40,072 nt of DNA from Paraburkholderia diazotrophica (GTDB lineage: Bacteria; Pseudomonadota; Gammaproteobacteria; Burkholderiales; Burkholderiaceae). Shown piece by piece: positions 25,103-34,063 of this stretch. The notes under the pieces are model-generated. The model was not told the origin of the DNA, made no database searches, and worked only from the letters and a program-made list of their open reading frames with translations. The DNA lies in the NCBI RefSeq assembly GCF_900108945.1, contig NZ_FNYE01000056.1, forward strand, positions 1-40,072, in the 5' to 3' direction. Every line of letters begins with the position of its first letter. Position 1 is the first letter of the stretch. A program made the translations under genes and the position numbers.

Positions 25103-25960
25103 TCAGACCGCGAAATCGGTCGATTGCGACAACGCCTTCCACGTCTGCGTTTCCGCCGTCACATACGCATTCTTGTCCGCGATGGCCTTCAGCGTATCCG
25201 TGCCGAGCGGCAGGCGCAGCGGCGGCGTTTGCGCGTCGGCGAGCGTAACGAGCGCGGTGGCCAGCTTCTCAGGATCGCCGGGCTGGTTATGGTTCATCCC
25301 GACAGCAAAGCGGCGAACCTTGCCCGACGTGTCGTCATAGTCATCGATGATGTCCTTGCCGACCACGAGCGACGACGCATCGAGGAAATCCGTGCGGAAG
25401 TAGCCCGGCTCGACGACGGTCGCATGAATGCCCAGCGGCGCCAGCTCGGCGCGCAGCGATTCCGTGATGCCTTCGACAGCGAACTTCGTCGAGCTATACA
25501 CGCCGAATCCCGCTCCCGCGCGATAACCGCCAATCGACGACATGTTGATCACGTGCCCCGAGCGCTGCTTGCGCATCACGGGCAACACGGCGCGCGTTAC
25601 ATTCAGCAGACCAAAGACGTTGGTGTCGTACATGCGGCGCACGTCGGCGTCGCTCGATTCCTCGACGGCGGCGAGCAGGCCGAACCCAGCGTTGTTGACG
25701 AGCACGTCGATGCGGCCGAACTTCTCGACGGCCGCCGCAACAGCCGCTTTCGCTTGCGCCTCGTCGGTCACGTCGAGCGCGACGGGCAAGAGCGCGGGCG
25801 ATTCGCCAAGACGCTCGACGATCGCGTCGACCTTGCGCCCCGCTGCGACGACGGCATTGCCATCCGCCAGCGCAGCCTGCGCGATCAGCGCGCCGAGGCC
25901 GCGCGATGCGCCCGTGATGAACCAGACGCGCTTGAACTGCTGTTTCGTGACGTTGTTCAT
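25103..25960 (-). CDS. Short-chain dehydrogenase/reductase (SDR)
   Basis: 285 residues, classical SDR. The cofactor motif is TGASRGLG (16-23), with NNAG at 89-92, catalytic Ser near 141 (INMSSIGGY), and Tyr155 with Lys159 in YSSTK. An Arg (GRK, residues 41-43) after the second strand suggests that NADP(H) is preferred. This subgroup is usually annotated as an oxidoreductase of unknown substrate. The ATG at 25960 follows GTAGGAG. It is divergent from a LysR gene, a frequent pairing, with an 18-bp near-palindrome between them. Confidence 0.9.
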   Translation of the reverse strand: MNNVTKQQFKRVWFITGASRGLGALIAQAALADGNAVVAAGRKVDAIVERLGESPALLPVALDVTDEAQAKAAVAAAVEKFGRIDVLVNNAGFGLLAAVEESSDADVRRMYDTNVFGLLNVTRAVLPVMRKQRSGHVINMSSIGGYRAGAGFGVYSSTKFAVEGITESLRAELAPLGIHATVVEPGYFRTDFLDASSLVVGKDIIDDYDDTSGKVRRFAVGMNHNQPGDPEKLATALVTLADAQTPPLRLPLGTDTLKAIADKNAYVTAETQTWKALSQSTDFAV

Positions 25961-26021
25961 GATCTGCTCCTACGTTCGTGGTGAGAGTGAAACGAAGGAT
26001 AGGACGTCCGATTCGCACAAA

Positions 26022-26039
26022 CTAGCCATGCATTGCTAG
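26022..26039. promoter_or_regulatory. Candidate LysR operator between SDR and LysR genes
   Basis: CTAGCCATGCATTGCTAG matches its reverse complement at 16 of 18 positions, with perfect CTAGC/GCTAG arms. It lies between the divergent starts at 25960 and 26078. Binding by the adjacent regulator is an inference from position. Confidence 0.5.
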
Positions 26040-26077
26040 ACTGATAATCAACTTTTATTTGCGAATCGGAGCCGCCG

Positions 26078-27008
26078 ATGAACGAGGTCCGCGCAATTTC
26101 GATTTTCGTCCGGGCCGCGACGCTGGGGAATTTGCGCAAGGCGGCTGTGGATCAGGGCATCTCGCCACAAGCGGCCAGTCACGCGGTGATGCAACTGGAA
26201 AAGGCGCTGGGCGTGCGGCTGTTTCATCGGACGACGCGCAAGCTGAGCCTGACGGAAGAGGGACAACGGCTGCTGCAAAACGCGGAGCCCGCGCTCGCGA
26301 TGCTATCGTCGGCCATCGACGACACGCGCCGTTCGAAGGAGGAAGTCGCGGGACCGTTGCGCGTGAGCGCGCCGAAAGCGTTGGGCCACGCCGTGCTGTG
26401 GGCCTTCGATCCTCGAATTCGCGGCGCTCTATCCGGACGTGCAACTGGACGTCCGTTTCGACGACCACTTCACCGATCTCGTCGCCGATCGCGCGGACGT
26501 CGGCTTTCGCGGCGGGTCGCCTCCTTCGGGCGGCGCGATCGCGCGGCGTCTCCTTCCTATTCAGTTGATCGTCTGCGCATCGCCCGCCTATCTCGAACGG
26601 CACGGCACGCCGAAGTCGGTCGACGAACTCGACGCGCATCGCTGCACGGGCTATCGCCGCGCGAACACAGGAAAGCAGGCGCCGTGGGAGTTCCTGATCG
26701 GCAACGAGATCGTCTACCGCGAGATTGCGTCGACGTTGTGCGCGAACGATATCGACGCGGAAACGGAAGCCGTTCTCGCAGGTCTCGCAATAGGGCAGCT
26801 AGGCAGCTTTTCGGCTGCGCCGCACATTCGCGGCGGACGGCTCGTGCCATTGCTCACGCAACATGTGACGCAACGCGAGTCCATCTACATCTACTACCGA
26901 CACCGCACGGAGCAGCCGTTGCGCGTGAGAACGTTCATCGACTTCATGATTGGTCGGCTCGCGAACAACAAGGACTTCTTTCTCGACCCGTCCGAACTAG
27001 GCGCTTGA
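26078..27008 (+). pseudogene. LysR-family regulator interrupted by a one-base insertion
   Basis: From the ATG at 26078 a normal LysR HTH is read (AATLGNLRKAAVDQGISPQA, then LFHRTTRKLSLTEEG). At about 26409 the frame changes. The effector domain continues in the +1 frame as ILEFAALYPDVQLDVRFDDH and runs to the stop at 27008. One extra G in TTCGATCCTC explains the shift: without it a 309-residue LysR protein of normal length results. As it stands, translation would continue out of frame into an Arg-rich tail, giving a DNA-binding domain with no effector domain. It could be a recent pseudogene or a sequencing error. It diverges from the SDR gene. Confidence 0.85.
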
Positions 27009-27436
27009 TTGCATCGAGAGAGGGCGCGAATAAAAACGCGAAAAGAGTGTTTCGTATATGCGGAAAGTCTAATGCGAAAAATGCAATAAAACCGGCGAAA
27101 ATGGCGTGCATCAGAAGGTAGTTTTCGGTTTATTCCGTCCATGCCAACTGGCTACATTAAGCGCCGAAAAATGAAGTTCGCAACTCCCATATCGCTTGTG
27201 CATAAGAGCACAAACGCCCTTTAAATCGGGCATAAACGCTCTATCACAGCGTTTTACAATAGCGCAGCAATGCCTATTGATGAGGAATACCAACCCCTTG
27301 CACTGTTTATCCGTGTGTTGGTACAAAACATGCAAATGGTTCGCGTGCTATATTGACCTGACTATCACAACCGCACACGCAATGCGGTGAGCGACCCACG
27401 CATGCCTGCAATTCCCCAATACCGCCGGACCCCGAT
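27009..27436. other. AT-rich intergenic region before the EAL gene
   Basis: 428 bases, clearly more AT-rich than the flanking genes, with no convincing coding frame. Short similar segments GCATAAGAGCACAAACGC and GGCATAAACGCTCT lie near 27200-27242. A sequence TGCTATATTGACC (around 27346) resembles a -10 region, but no good -35 partner was found. It may hold promoter and regulator sites of the EAL gene. Confidence 0.4.
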
Positions 27437-29026
27437 GTGAGAAAGCTTTTCGCTTTTCGCAAACCCGCTTTTGCGGGACGTGGCGTTACGCCGACGCTTG
27501 CGCTCATCGTCGCGGTCGCGTGTGGAATGTGCGTCATGGCAACGGCCGTCATCTGGGGAAAACAGGCAGGCGACGAATCCGTGCAAGAGCGCGAGAGTCT
27601 GATTGCGCGCGACATGGTCGCGTCGATCGATCGCATACTCGACAACGTCGTCACGCGCCGGCGCGTAGAACTGCGCAGTATTCCCGGACAGTCGTGCGCA
27701 CTCGTCGCGCATCGACTCGCCGAACTCAGGACGTATGTTCACTACGTTCGCGCGATCGATCTCGTCGAGCATCGGCGCTTATATTGCTCTTCGGCACTCG
27801 GGCCAATCGACGTTCCGCTGACGGACTATCTGAAACCGGCACCGTCGGGTATCTCAATCGGGCTGGCTGCCGGCACGTTCAGTCAGCCCGATACGCCCGT
27901 GATGCCGTTGTATATGTCGACGGGACCGGACACGGGTTTGCTCTACATCGTCGAGGCAGCCTATCTCGCCGATACGCTCGCGCACGGCGTGCGCTACGAA
28001 GCGGATCACGTCGTCCTCGTCGTGTCCAACGCAGGCGCGCTGAACAACAGCGGCAACATGATTCCCGCCGACAGCGCAGCCGCGCAGCAAGGCACACGCG
28101 CATCGTCGACGCGCTGGGCCTTCTCGGTCGCCGTCGCCGCCGCGCCGGAATTCGTTTCGCACGCGCACTGGAAGTACGGTTTGCTGGCAGGCGCAGCGGC
28201 CCTGCTCGTGAATCTGCTGATCGCCGCCGCCTGGCTGATCGCGTTCGCTCCGCGCCGCCTGATGCTCGCCGCCGTGCGCCGCGGTCTGAAGCATGGACAA
28301 CTTCACTTCGCGTATCAGCCCATCGTCGAAATTGCGACGCGCCGCATCTCGGGCGTTGAAGCACTGATTCGCTGGACGCATCCGAAATGGGGCCCCGTCA
28401 ATCCCGGCGTATTCATGGTGGAAGTCGAGCGCAGCAGCCTGCTGCCTCGCATCACGCGTTTCGCGCTCGAGCGCGCGTCAGATGAAATCGCGCAGAAGAC
28501 AAAGATCCGTCCGCTGCGCCTCGCAGTGAATATCGCGCCGATGGATCTGGAGCGCGACGGCTTCGTCGCGGACGTGCTGGCCGTGAACGAGAAGCTCCCC
28601 GACGACATCACGCTCGTGCTCGAACTGACCGAGCGGCTGCTGCTCCAGAAACATCCGCGAACAGAAGCGATCTTCCAGCGCCTGAAGGCGCACGGCGTGA
28701 AGTTCGCCATCGACGATTTCGGCACGCAGCACAGCAATCTCGATCTGCTCGGCCGTTTCCCATTCGATTACGTGAAGATCGACGGGCAGTTCGTGCGGCA
28801 GATCGACAAGAAAGGATACGAACTGATCCGCGCGATCGCCGGCGTGGCCAAACACTACGGCATGGAAGTGATTGCCGAAGGCGTCGAAACCGCGGCCCAG
28901 CATGAAGCGCTGCGCAGCCTCGGCATTCCGTTCGGTCAAGGCTATTTTTATCAGCGCCCGATGCCCGTCTCCGCGCTCTTCGTCGATGCCGATACCGCGT
29001 CGCAAGGCGCGAGCGTTGTTCCTTAG
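27437..29026 (+). CDS. CSS-motif EAL-domain c-di-GMP phosphodiesterase
   Basis: 529 residues, an inner-membrane enzyme. TM1 (about 20-40) and TM2 (about 247-270) enclose a periplasmic CSS domain with the Cys-Ser-Ser at 117-119 (LYCSSALG). In related enzymes this domain forms disulfides and is controlled by DsbA/DsbB. The cytoplasmic EAL domain (about 283-525) has all usual catalytic residues: GVEALIRW (Glu308), LAVNIAP, LELTERLLL, AIDDFGT, VKIDGQFV, IAEGVE and GYFYQRP. Hydrolysis of c-di-GMP to pGpG is therefore expected. The start is GTG at 27437 with only a weak ribosome site. No GGDEF domain is present. With the PilZ protein at 5.9 kb it is the second c-di-GMP component in the window. Confidence 0.92.
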   Translation: MRKLFAFRKPAFAGRGVTPTLALIVAVACGMCVMATAVIWGKQAGDESVQERESLIARDMVASIDRILDNVVTRRRVELRSIPGQSCALVAHRLAELRTYVHYVRAIDLVEHRRLYCSSALGPIDVPLTDYLKPAPSGISIGLAAGTFSQPDTPVMPLYMSTGPDTGLLYIVEAAYLADTLAHGVRYEADHVVLVVSNAGALNNSGNMIPADSAAAQQGTRASSTRWAFSVAVAAAPEFVSHAHWKYGLLAGAAALLVNLLIAAAWLIAFAPRRLMLAAVRRGLKHGQLHFAYQPIVEIATRRISGVEALIRWTHPKWGPVNPGVFMVEVERSSLLPRITRFALERASDEIAQKTKIRPLRLAVNIAPMDLERDGFVADVLAVNEKLPDDITLVLELTERLLLQKHPRTEAIFQRLKAHGVKFAIDDFGTQHSNLDLLGRFPFDYVKIDGQFVRQIDKKGYELIRAIAGVAKHYGMEVIAEGVETAAQHEALRSLGIPFGQGYFYQRPMPVSALFVDADTASQGASVVP

Positions 29027-29062
29027 AGCCGGATCGTCGCCGCGTGGTGCCGTCGGCTCGCG

Positions 29063-30436
29063 TTACGTGTCGATCTCTTCGCCTTGCGCATCGCGCGCCG
29101 CAATCTTGAGCTGACGCAGCTTGTGATAGAGCGTCTTCTTCGGCATGCCGAGCGCGTCGCTCGCATCCGAGACGTTGCCGTGATGACGTCGCAGCATGTC
29201 CTCGATCAGCATGCGCTCGAAGTACGCCATCTGTTCCGCGAGCGTGCCGCCTTTCGCCGTGCCCTTGTTCGGATCGTTGCCTTCCGTCAGCAGACTGTCG
29301 CCCGTCAGCCCGAGCACGAAGCGGTCCGCGACATTCTGCAATTCGCGCACGTTGCCCGGCCACTGATGCGTCATCAGCTCCGACACCTGCGTCGCCGACA
29401 CGATAGGCGCAGGCTGTCCGAACCGCCGCGCGGCCGCGAGCACGAAATGCTCGAACAGAAGCGGCACGTCTTCGCGGCGCTCGCGCAAAGGCGGCAGTTC
29501 GATCTGCGCGACGTTCAATCGATACAGCAGGTCCGCGCGAAAACGTCCGTCGGCGGATAGCGCCGCGAGATCGGCCTTCGATGCCGCGATCACCCTGCAA
29601 TCGACGGCTATCGATTCGTTCGCGCCCAGCCGCTCCAGCGTTCGCTCCTGCAACACGCGCAGCATCTTGATCTGTAGCGCGACGGGCATCGTTTCGATCT
29701 CGTCGAGAAAGAGCGTGCCGCCGTTCGCCCATTCGATCTTGCCGATGCGCTTCTTGATTGCGCCCGTAAACGCACCCGCTTCGTGGCCGAACAGCTCGCT
29801 TTCGAAAATCTGCTCCGGCAGACCGCCGCAATTGAGCGCGACGAAATGGTTGTCGCGCCGCCCGCCGAAATCGTGCAGGCTGCGCGCGATCAGTTCCTTG
29901 CCCGTGCCCGTCTCGCCCGTGATCAGCACCGACACCGACGTATCGGCGAGACGCAATATCTTCTTGCGTACTTCGGCCATCGCGGGCGACTTGCCGAGCA
30001 CCATCGCCTCGATGCCCTGCCAGTTGTGCAGCGCGGCGCGCAAGCCTTGCACTTCGAGCGTGAGCCGCCGCTTCTCGACGGCGCGCGCCACGCGGCCCGC
30101 GATATGGTCCGAAGAGAACGGCTTCTCGATGAAGTCGTACGCGCCGACCTGCATCGCGCCCACGGCCGTCGATATATCGGCGTGTCCGCTGATCAACACG
30201 ACGGGGATTTGCGAATCGATCGCCATCACCTTGTCGAGCAGTTGCAATCCGTCGATGCCCGGCATCCGCACATCCGATACGATCACGAGCGGCGCGCCCG
30301 GCGCGACTTCAGCGAGCGCCTCTTTCGCCGACGCATATGCACTGACGGGAAAGCCCGCGAGCGCAACCGCCTGCTCGACGCCGAAGCGAACGTTCTCGTC
30401 ATCCTCGACGACGAGCACGCGAATCTCATCTCCCAT
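29063..30436 (-). CDS. DctD-like sigma54-dependent response regulator
   Basis: 457 residues in NtrC-family order. The receiver has acidic residues at 11-13 and phospho-acceptor Asp55 (VSDVRMPG). The AAA+ domain has Walker A GETGTGKE, the sigma54-contact motif GAFTGA intact, and Walker B LFLDEIE. A Fis-type HTH (GNVSDASDALGMPKKTLYHK) is at the C-terminus. The ATG at 30436 has AGAGGA upstream and overlaps the stop of the kinase gene by 11 bases, so the pair is translationally coupled. With the upstream kinase and transporter it fits control of dicarboxylate or citrate-type uptake. A full-consensus sigma54 promoter before the transporter is the obvious target. Confidence 0.93.
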   Translation of the reverse strand: MGDEIRVLVVEDDENVRFGVEQAVALAGFPVSAYASAKEALAEVAPGAPLVIVSDVRMPGIDGLQLLDKVMAIDSQIPVVLISGHADISTAVGAMQVGAYDFIEKPFSSDHIAGRVARAVEKRRLTLEVQGLRAALHNWQGIEAMVLGKSPAMAEVRKKILRLADTSVSVLITGETGTGKELIARSLHDFGGRRDNHFVALNCGGLPEQIFESELFGHEAGAFTGAIKKRIGKIEWANGGTLFLDEIETMPVALQIKMLRVLQERTLERLGANESIAVDCRVIAASKADLAALSADGRFRADLLYRLNVAQIELPPLRERREDVPLLFEHFVLAAARRFGQPAPIVSATQVSELMTHQWPGNVRELQNVADRFVLGLTGDSLLTEGNDPNKGTAKGGTLAEQMAYFERMLIEDMLRRHHGNVSDASDALGMPKKTLYHKLRQLKIAARDAQGEEIDT

Positions 30437-32303
30437 GGGCCATCCTCTGCGACGTCGCCGCCGCGAATTCGATAGTGAATTGTGCGCCGCCCTCCGCGCC
30501 GCCGTGTGCCTGATTCGAAGCGGTGATCTTCGCGCCAAAGCCTTCGACGATGCGCGACGTGATCGCGAGCCCGAGGCCGAGTCCATGTCCGCGCGGCTTG
30601 GTCGTGACGAACGGCTCGAACAGATGCGCGAGCACTTCGGGCGCGATGCCCGCGCCGCTATCGGCGATCGTGAAGAGCACGCGCTCGCGTTCGTCAGGCT
30701 CGCCGGCGACGATGGTAATGACGCGCCTCTCCTGGTTGCGCACAGCATCGAGCGCATTGCCAAGCAGATTCACGATGACCTGCTGCAACTGGCTCGACTC
30801 TGCCCACAGCATCGTCCCCGATCCGATCTTCACGTCGAGTCGCACGTCTTCGTCGCGAATGCGCGCATCGTAGATGAGCCGTGCGTGCGCGACGGCTTCG
30901 TTGAGCGACACCGCGACGCGCTCGACTTCCGGCTTGCGCGCGAACGTCTTCAGCTCCGACGTCAATACGGCCATGCTGTCGACGAGTTTTGCAACACGTT
31001 CGAGATTCGCGACGGCCTGCGCCGGCTGGTTGCGCTCGAAGAACGTGCGCGCGTTGTCGCACAGCGTCCGGATAGCGACGAGCGGCTGATTCAGTTCGTG
31101 CGTGAGGCCCGCGGCCATCTGCCCGAGCACGGCCAGCTTGCCCGCGTGCACGACTTCCTGCTGCGTATCGCGCAGACGCTGCTCAGTGCGCTTGCGCTCG
31201 ACGATTTCCTGCTGCATGCGTTCGTTCGTCGCCGTCAGTGCCGCCGTGCGTTGCGCGACGGTAATCTCGAGTTGATCGTTCGCGAGACGCAACGCATCTT
31301 GTGCGTTGAGCTTTTCGGCGATCGTCCGGCGGCGCTGGATCGCGTATAGCGCATAGAGGCCGGCGATCAGGAAGGCACCCGTCACGAACGCGAGCGCAAG
31401 CTGCTGTTGATGGCGCGCGCCCGCGACGTCAAGCAGCACCATCACCGAATCGCCCGCTTGCGGCGCGGATCGCGACATCGCGAGAAAGCGCGTCGTCTTG
31501 CCAGGGCGCCGCCAGTCGGGAAAGCGTCCGAGCCACGCGTTGCCGTTCCAGTCGCCGACGCGTTGATATGACAGTGCATCGACGTTGCGGCCCGCGTATT
31601 GACGCGAAGCCTGAATGTCACGCTGCTGCTGCGCGGTGATCGGCCGAAGCGCGGTGAACTTCCACGCGGGCACCGTCGAAATGACGACCACGCCGTTGCC
31701 GTCGATGACCATCGCCGCTTCGCCGGGCGTGCGCCATGCGGATTCGAGCGCATCGACGCTCACCTTCACGGCCGCTGCGCCGATTGGCTTGCCCGCATCG
31801 CGCACCGCGCTCGCGAAGTACAGCCCGGGCATGCCTGTGTTCGTGCCGATGCCGAAGAAGCGCCCCGAGCCGTGCGCGAGTGCGTCCTTGAAGTACGGCC
31901 GATACGAAACGTTGGTGCCGACGAAGCTGAGCGACTGGTTCCAGTTGCTCGCGGCAATCACGGAGCCCTGCAGGTCGATCACGTCGACGGCAAGGCTGCC
32001 CGCGTCGTTGTTCACCGCTTCGAGGTAGGTGTCGACTTCGTGCAGCAGCTCGGGCGAGGCGGCGGGGCCCGCGCCCAGCAACGCGCGCACGCTGTCCTGC
32101 CGCGCGACGATGGCAGGCATCATCTCGAAGCGGCCTAGCTCGCTCTTCAGGCTTGCCGTGTACAGGTCCAGCCGATGCGCGCCGACTTCAGCGAGCGCAT
32201 CGATCGCGCGGTCCCACGCAAACTCGACGGCCGCCGCGGCCACGCCGAAATACAGCGCGGCCGCGGCGGCCCATCCCCACAACGGTATCCCTCTTATTCT
32301 CAT
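30426..32303 (-). CDS. DctB-like sensor histidine kinase
   Basis: About 625 residues. TM1 is near 7-27. A periplasmic double-PDC sensor domain follows (motifs SYRPYFKDALAHG and GIGTNTGMPGLYFASAVRD are typical of DctB/dCache proteins). TM2 is near 305-325, then a coiled coil, HisKA with His402 in GLTHELNQPL, and HATPase (NLLGNALDAV, DSGAGI, GLGLGL). PDC sensors of this group bind C4-dicarboxylates or related acids, so an acid carried by the adjacent transporter is the probable ligand. Two starts are possible: ATG 32303 (GAGGC upstream, used here) and ATG 32321. It lies 124 bases downstream of the transporter gene and overlaps the regulator gene. Confidence 0.9.
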   Translation of the reverse strand: MRIRGIPLWGWAAAAALYFGVAAAAVEFAWDRAIDALAEVGAHRLDLYTASLKSELGRFEMMPAIVARQDSVRALLGAGPAASPELLHEVDTYLEAVNNDAGSLAVDVIDLQGSVIAASNWNQSLSFVGTNVSYRPYFKDALAHGSGRFFGIGTNTGMPGLYFASAVRDAGKPIGAAAVKVSVDALESAWRTPGEAAMVIDGNGVVVISTVPAWKFTALRPITAQQQRDIQASRQYAGRNVDALSYQRVGDWNGNAWLGRFPDWRRPGKTTRFLAMSRSAPQAGDSVMVLLDVAGARHQQQLALAFVTGAFLIAGLYALYAIQRRRTIAEKLNAQDALRLANDQLEITVAQRTAALTATNERMQQEIVERKRTEQRLRDTQQEVVHAGKLAVLGQMAAGLTHELNQPLVAIRTLCDNARTFFERNQPAQAVANLERVAKLVDSMAVLTSELKTFARKPEVERVAVSLNEAVAHARLIYDARIRDEDVRLDVKIGSGTMLWAESSQLQQVIVNLLGNALDAVRNQERRVITIVAGEPDERERVLFTIADSGAGIAPEVLAHLFEPFVTTKPRGHGLGLGLAITSRIVEGFGAKITASNQAHGGAEGGAQFTIEFAAATSQRMAHGR

Positions 32304-32427
32304 GCGCACGTTCAGCCTCATCGATACGCAATGCCTGTTGGCGAAATGCGAGTGAGCCGCGCTCGACACCCGGCGACGCCCGCGCCGCGCGTTGCCGCAT
32401 GGTCAGGCCGCGTCGGGCAACGGCGCA

Positions 32428-33792
32428 TCAACCGAAATGCGCAAGCACGATCAGCGTCAGCGTGACCACGATCGCGCCGCCAATACGCGTGGCGATCTGC
32501 GCGAACGGCATCAGCGTCATGCGGTTCGCGGCCGTCAGGATCGCGACGTCGCCCGTGCCGCCCTGGCCGCTGTGGCAGGCGTTCACGATCGCCGTGTCGA
32601 TAGGGTACATCTTCAACAGACGCGCAACCACAAAGCCCGTGCCCATCAGGGTCGCGACCGTCGCGACGATCGTCACGATGTTGGCGAACGTGAACGCGGC
32701 GATCAGCTTGTCCCACGGCGTCATCGCGACGCCGATCGCGAACAGCAGCGGATACGTGACAGCTGTCGAGAAGAACTTGTAGACGACGAACGCGCCTTCC
32801 TGCAACTGCGGCGACACGGCGCGCGCGAGCTTCACCAGCACCGCGAGAAACAGCATCGCGACGGGCGCGGGCAAGCCGAACAAGTCGCGGCACGCCAGGC
32901 CGAGCAGATACAGCGTGATCGCCGTGATGCCGGCCGCCGCGATATGCGTCACGTCGATATGGCCGGTGATTTCTTCTTTCACGGGGTCCATTTCATCCGT
33001 CTCGCCGACCTGCAGACGCCCTTCGCCCGTCAGATGCGGAAAGCGCTTGCCGAGCATGTCGAGCGCGCCGGAGAGCACGATCGCCGTGAGGCTGCCGAGC
33101 ATCACGGGCGGCAGCACCTGCGCGAACAGTTCGCCTTGCGGCAGATGCATGATCTCCGAGTAGCCGACCGACAGCGGAATCGCGCCCTCGCCCACGCCGC
33201 CCGCCATGATGGGCACGACGATATACAGCAGCGTGTGACGCACGCCGAGCCCGAACGCCGCGCCGACTGCGGTGCCGACAAGCGCAGCCGCCATCGATCC
33301 GACAGCGAGCGGCACGAAGATCTTCAGGAAGCCCTGAATCAGCACGCGCCGGTCCATGCTCAGAATGCTGCCGACGATGATCGACGCGATGAACAGGTAC
33401 AGGAAGTTCGTCTGCTTGGTGAACTCGGTGGTGAGATGAAGGATGGGCTTCGGCAGCAGGTGATAGAAGGTCAGCGCGGAAGGCACGAAGGTGGCGCAGA
33501 TCGCGGCAGCGCCGATGTTGCGAAGAATCGGCAGACGTTTGCCCAACTCGGCGCACGTGAAGCCGAAAAACGCGAGCACGGCGATGGCCATCGATATCTC
33601 GCCCGGCACCTTGCCCGTGACGGCGAAGCCCGCGATCAGCGCGAGCAGGATGAAATAGACGGGCAGCGGAATGATGCCGATCCGGTATTCCATCAGCTTC
33701 CACCAGCCTTCCGGCCAGAAGCGGGTCTTGCTGGTGGATTGCTGCGCAGGAATCGGCTGCGAGTGGCTCGGGGCGTGGGAAGTCGTTTGCAA
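32428..33792 (-). CDS. 2-hydroxycarboxylate transporter family protein (CitS/MaeP type)
   Basis: 454 residues, an inner-membrane symporter of the 2-HCT family, which carries citrate, malate or lactate with Na+ or H+. The hydrophilic N-terminus precedes about 11 helices. Both family re-entrant motifs are present: MAGGVGEGAIPLS in the N-half and CHSGQGGTGDVAIL in the C-half. The start is TTG at 33792: AAGGAG lies seven to eight bases upstream, whereas the nearby ATG is only two bases from that site and in another frame. A sigma54 promoter lies 87 bases upstream, and the DctB/DctD-like genes follow on the same strand, so acid uptake is probably inducible by its substrate. Confidence 0.92.
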   Translation of the reverse strand: MQTTSHAPSHSQPIPAQQSTSKTRFWPEGWWKLMEYRIGIIPLPVYFILLALIAGFAVTGKVPGEISMAIAVLAFFGFTCAELGKRLPILRNIGAAAICATFVPSALTFYHLLPKPILHLTTEFTKQTNFLYLFIASIIVGSILSMDRRVLIQGFLKIFVPLAVGSMAAALVGTAVGAAFGLGVRHTLLYIVVPIMAGGVGEGAIPLSVGYSEIMHLPQGELFAQVLPPVMLGSLTAIVLSGALDMLGKRFPHLTGEGRLQVGETDEMDPVKEEITGHIDVTHIAAAGITAITLYLLGLACRDLFGLPAPVAMLFLAVLVKLARAVSPQLQEGAFVVYKFFSTAVTYPLLFAIGVAMTPWDKLIAAFTFANIVTIVATVATLMGTGFVVARLLKMYPIDTAIVNACHSGQGGTGDVAILTAANRMTLMPFAQIATRIGGAIVVTLTLIVLAHFG

Positions 33793-33878
33793 AGCATGTC
33801 TCCTTGATTTGAGTGCGCGGACTGCGTCGCGGCGTCGCGCATCGTCGTGGTGGCCGCGTGACCAGTGGGCGGCAATAG

Positions 33879-33894
33879 TGCAAGGGCCATGCCA
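33879..33894 (-). promoter_or_regulatory. Sigma54 promoter of the 2-hydroxycarboxylate transporter gene
   Basis: On the minus strand the sequence is TGGCATG-GCCC-TTGCA, a full match to the consensus TGGCAYR-N4-TTGCW. The expected transcription start is near 33868, giving a leader of about 75 bases before the TTG start. The presence of a GAFTGA-type activator gene in the same cluster supports use. Confidence 0.85.
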
Positions 33895-33975
33895 GAATCC
33901 GGCTTGCGCGCACCGCTCCATCTCCTTGATTTGATTTGGTTTTTATTGAATGGAAAAGTATGGGCGGCCGAGTCG

Positions 33976-34019
33976 TTCTGAGATTTCAGAATCGGTCCGG
34001 CGGGGAGGCTGAGATTTCA
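33976..34019 (-). promoter_or_regulatory. Paired upstream activator sites (probable DctD-like enhancer)
   Basis: TGAGATTTCA occurs twice, at 33979-33988 and 34010-34019, 31 bases apart (three helical turns). The first copy lies within a dyad TTCTGA-GATT-TCAGAA. Both lie 85-116 bases upstream of the -24 box, the usual place for enhancers of NtrC-family activators. Binding by the adjacent regulator is inferred. Confidence 0.65.
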
Positions 34020-34063
34020 TCCATTCGCTAGAATCTCCGCGATGGGCTCAACGCGGAGGAACG

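Noticed and set aside
23793..25142. A minus-strand frame rich in Arg, Leu and Gly repeats
   Set aside because: It is the reverse reading of the Ala/Pro/Gln repeat region; the repeats reflect the sense gene.
27111..27390. Two short frames in the AT-rich gap before the EAL gene
   Set aside because: Their products show no structure or family resemblance, and the region has no third-position GC bias.
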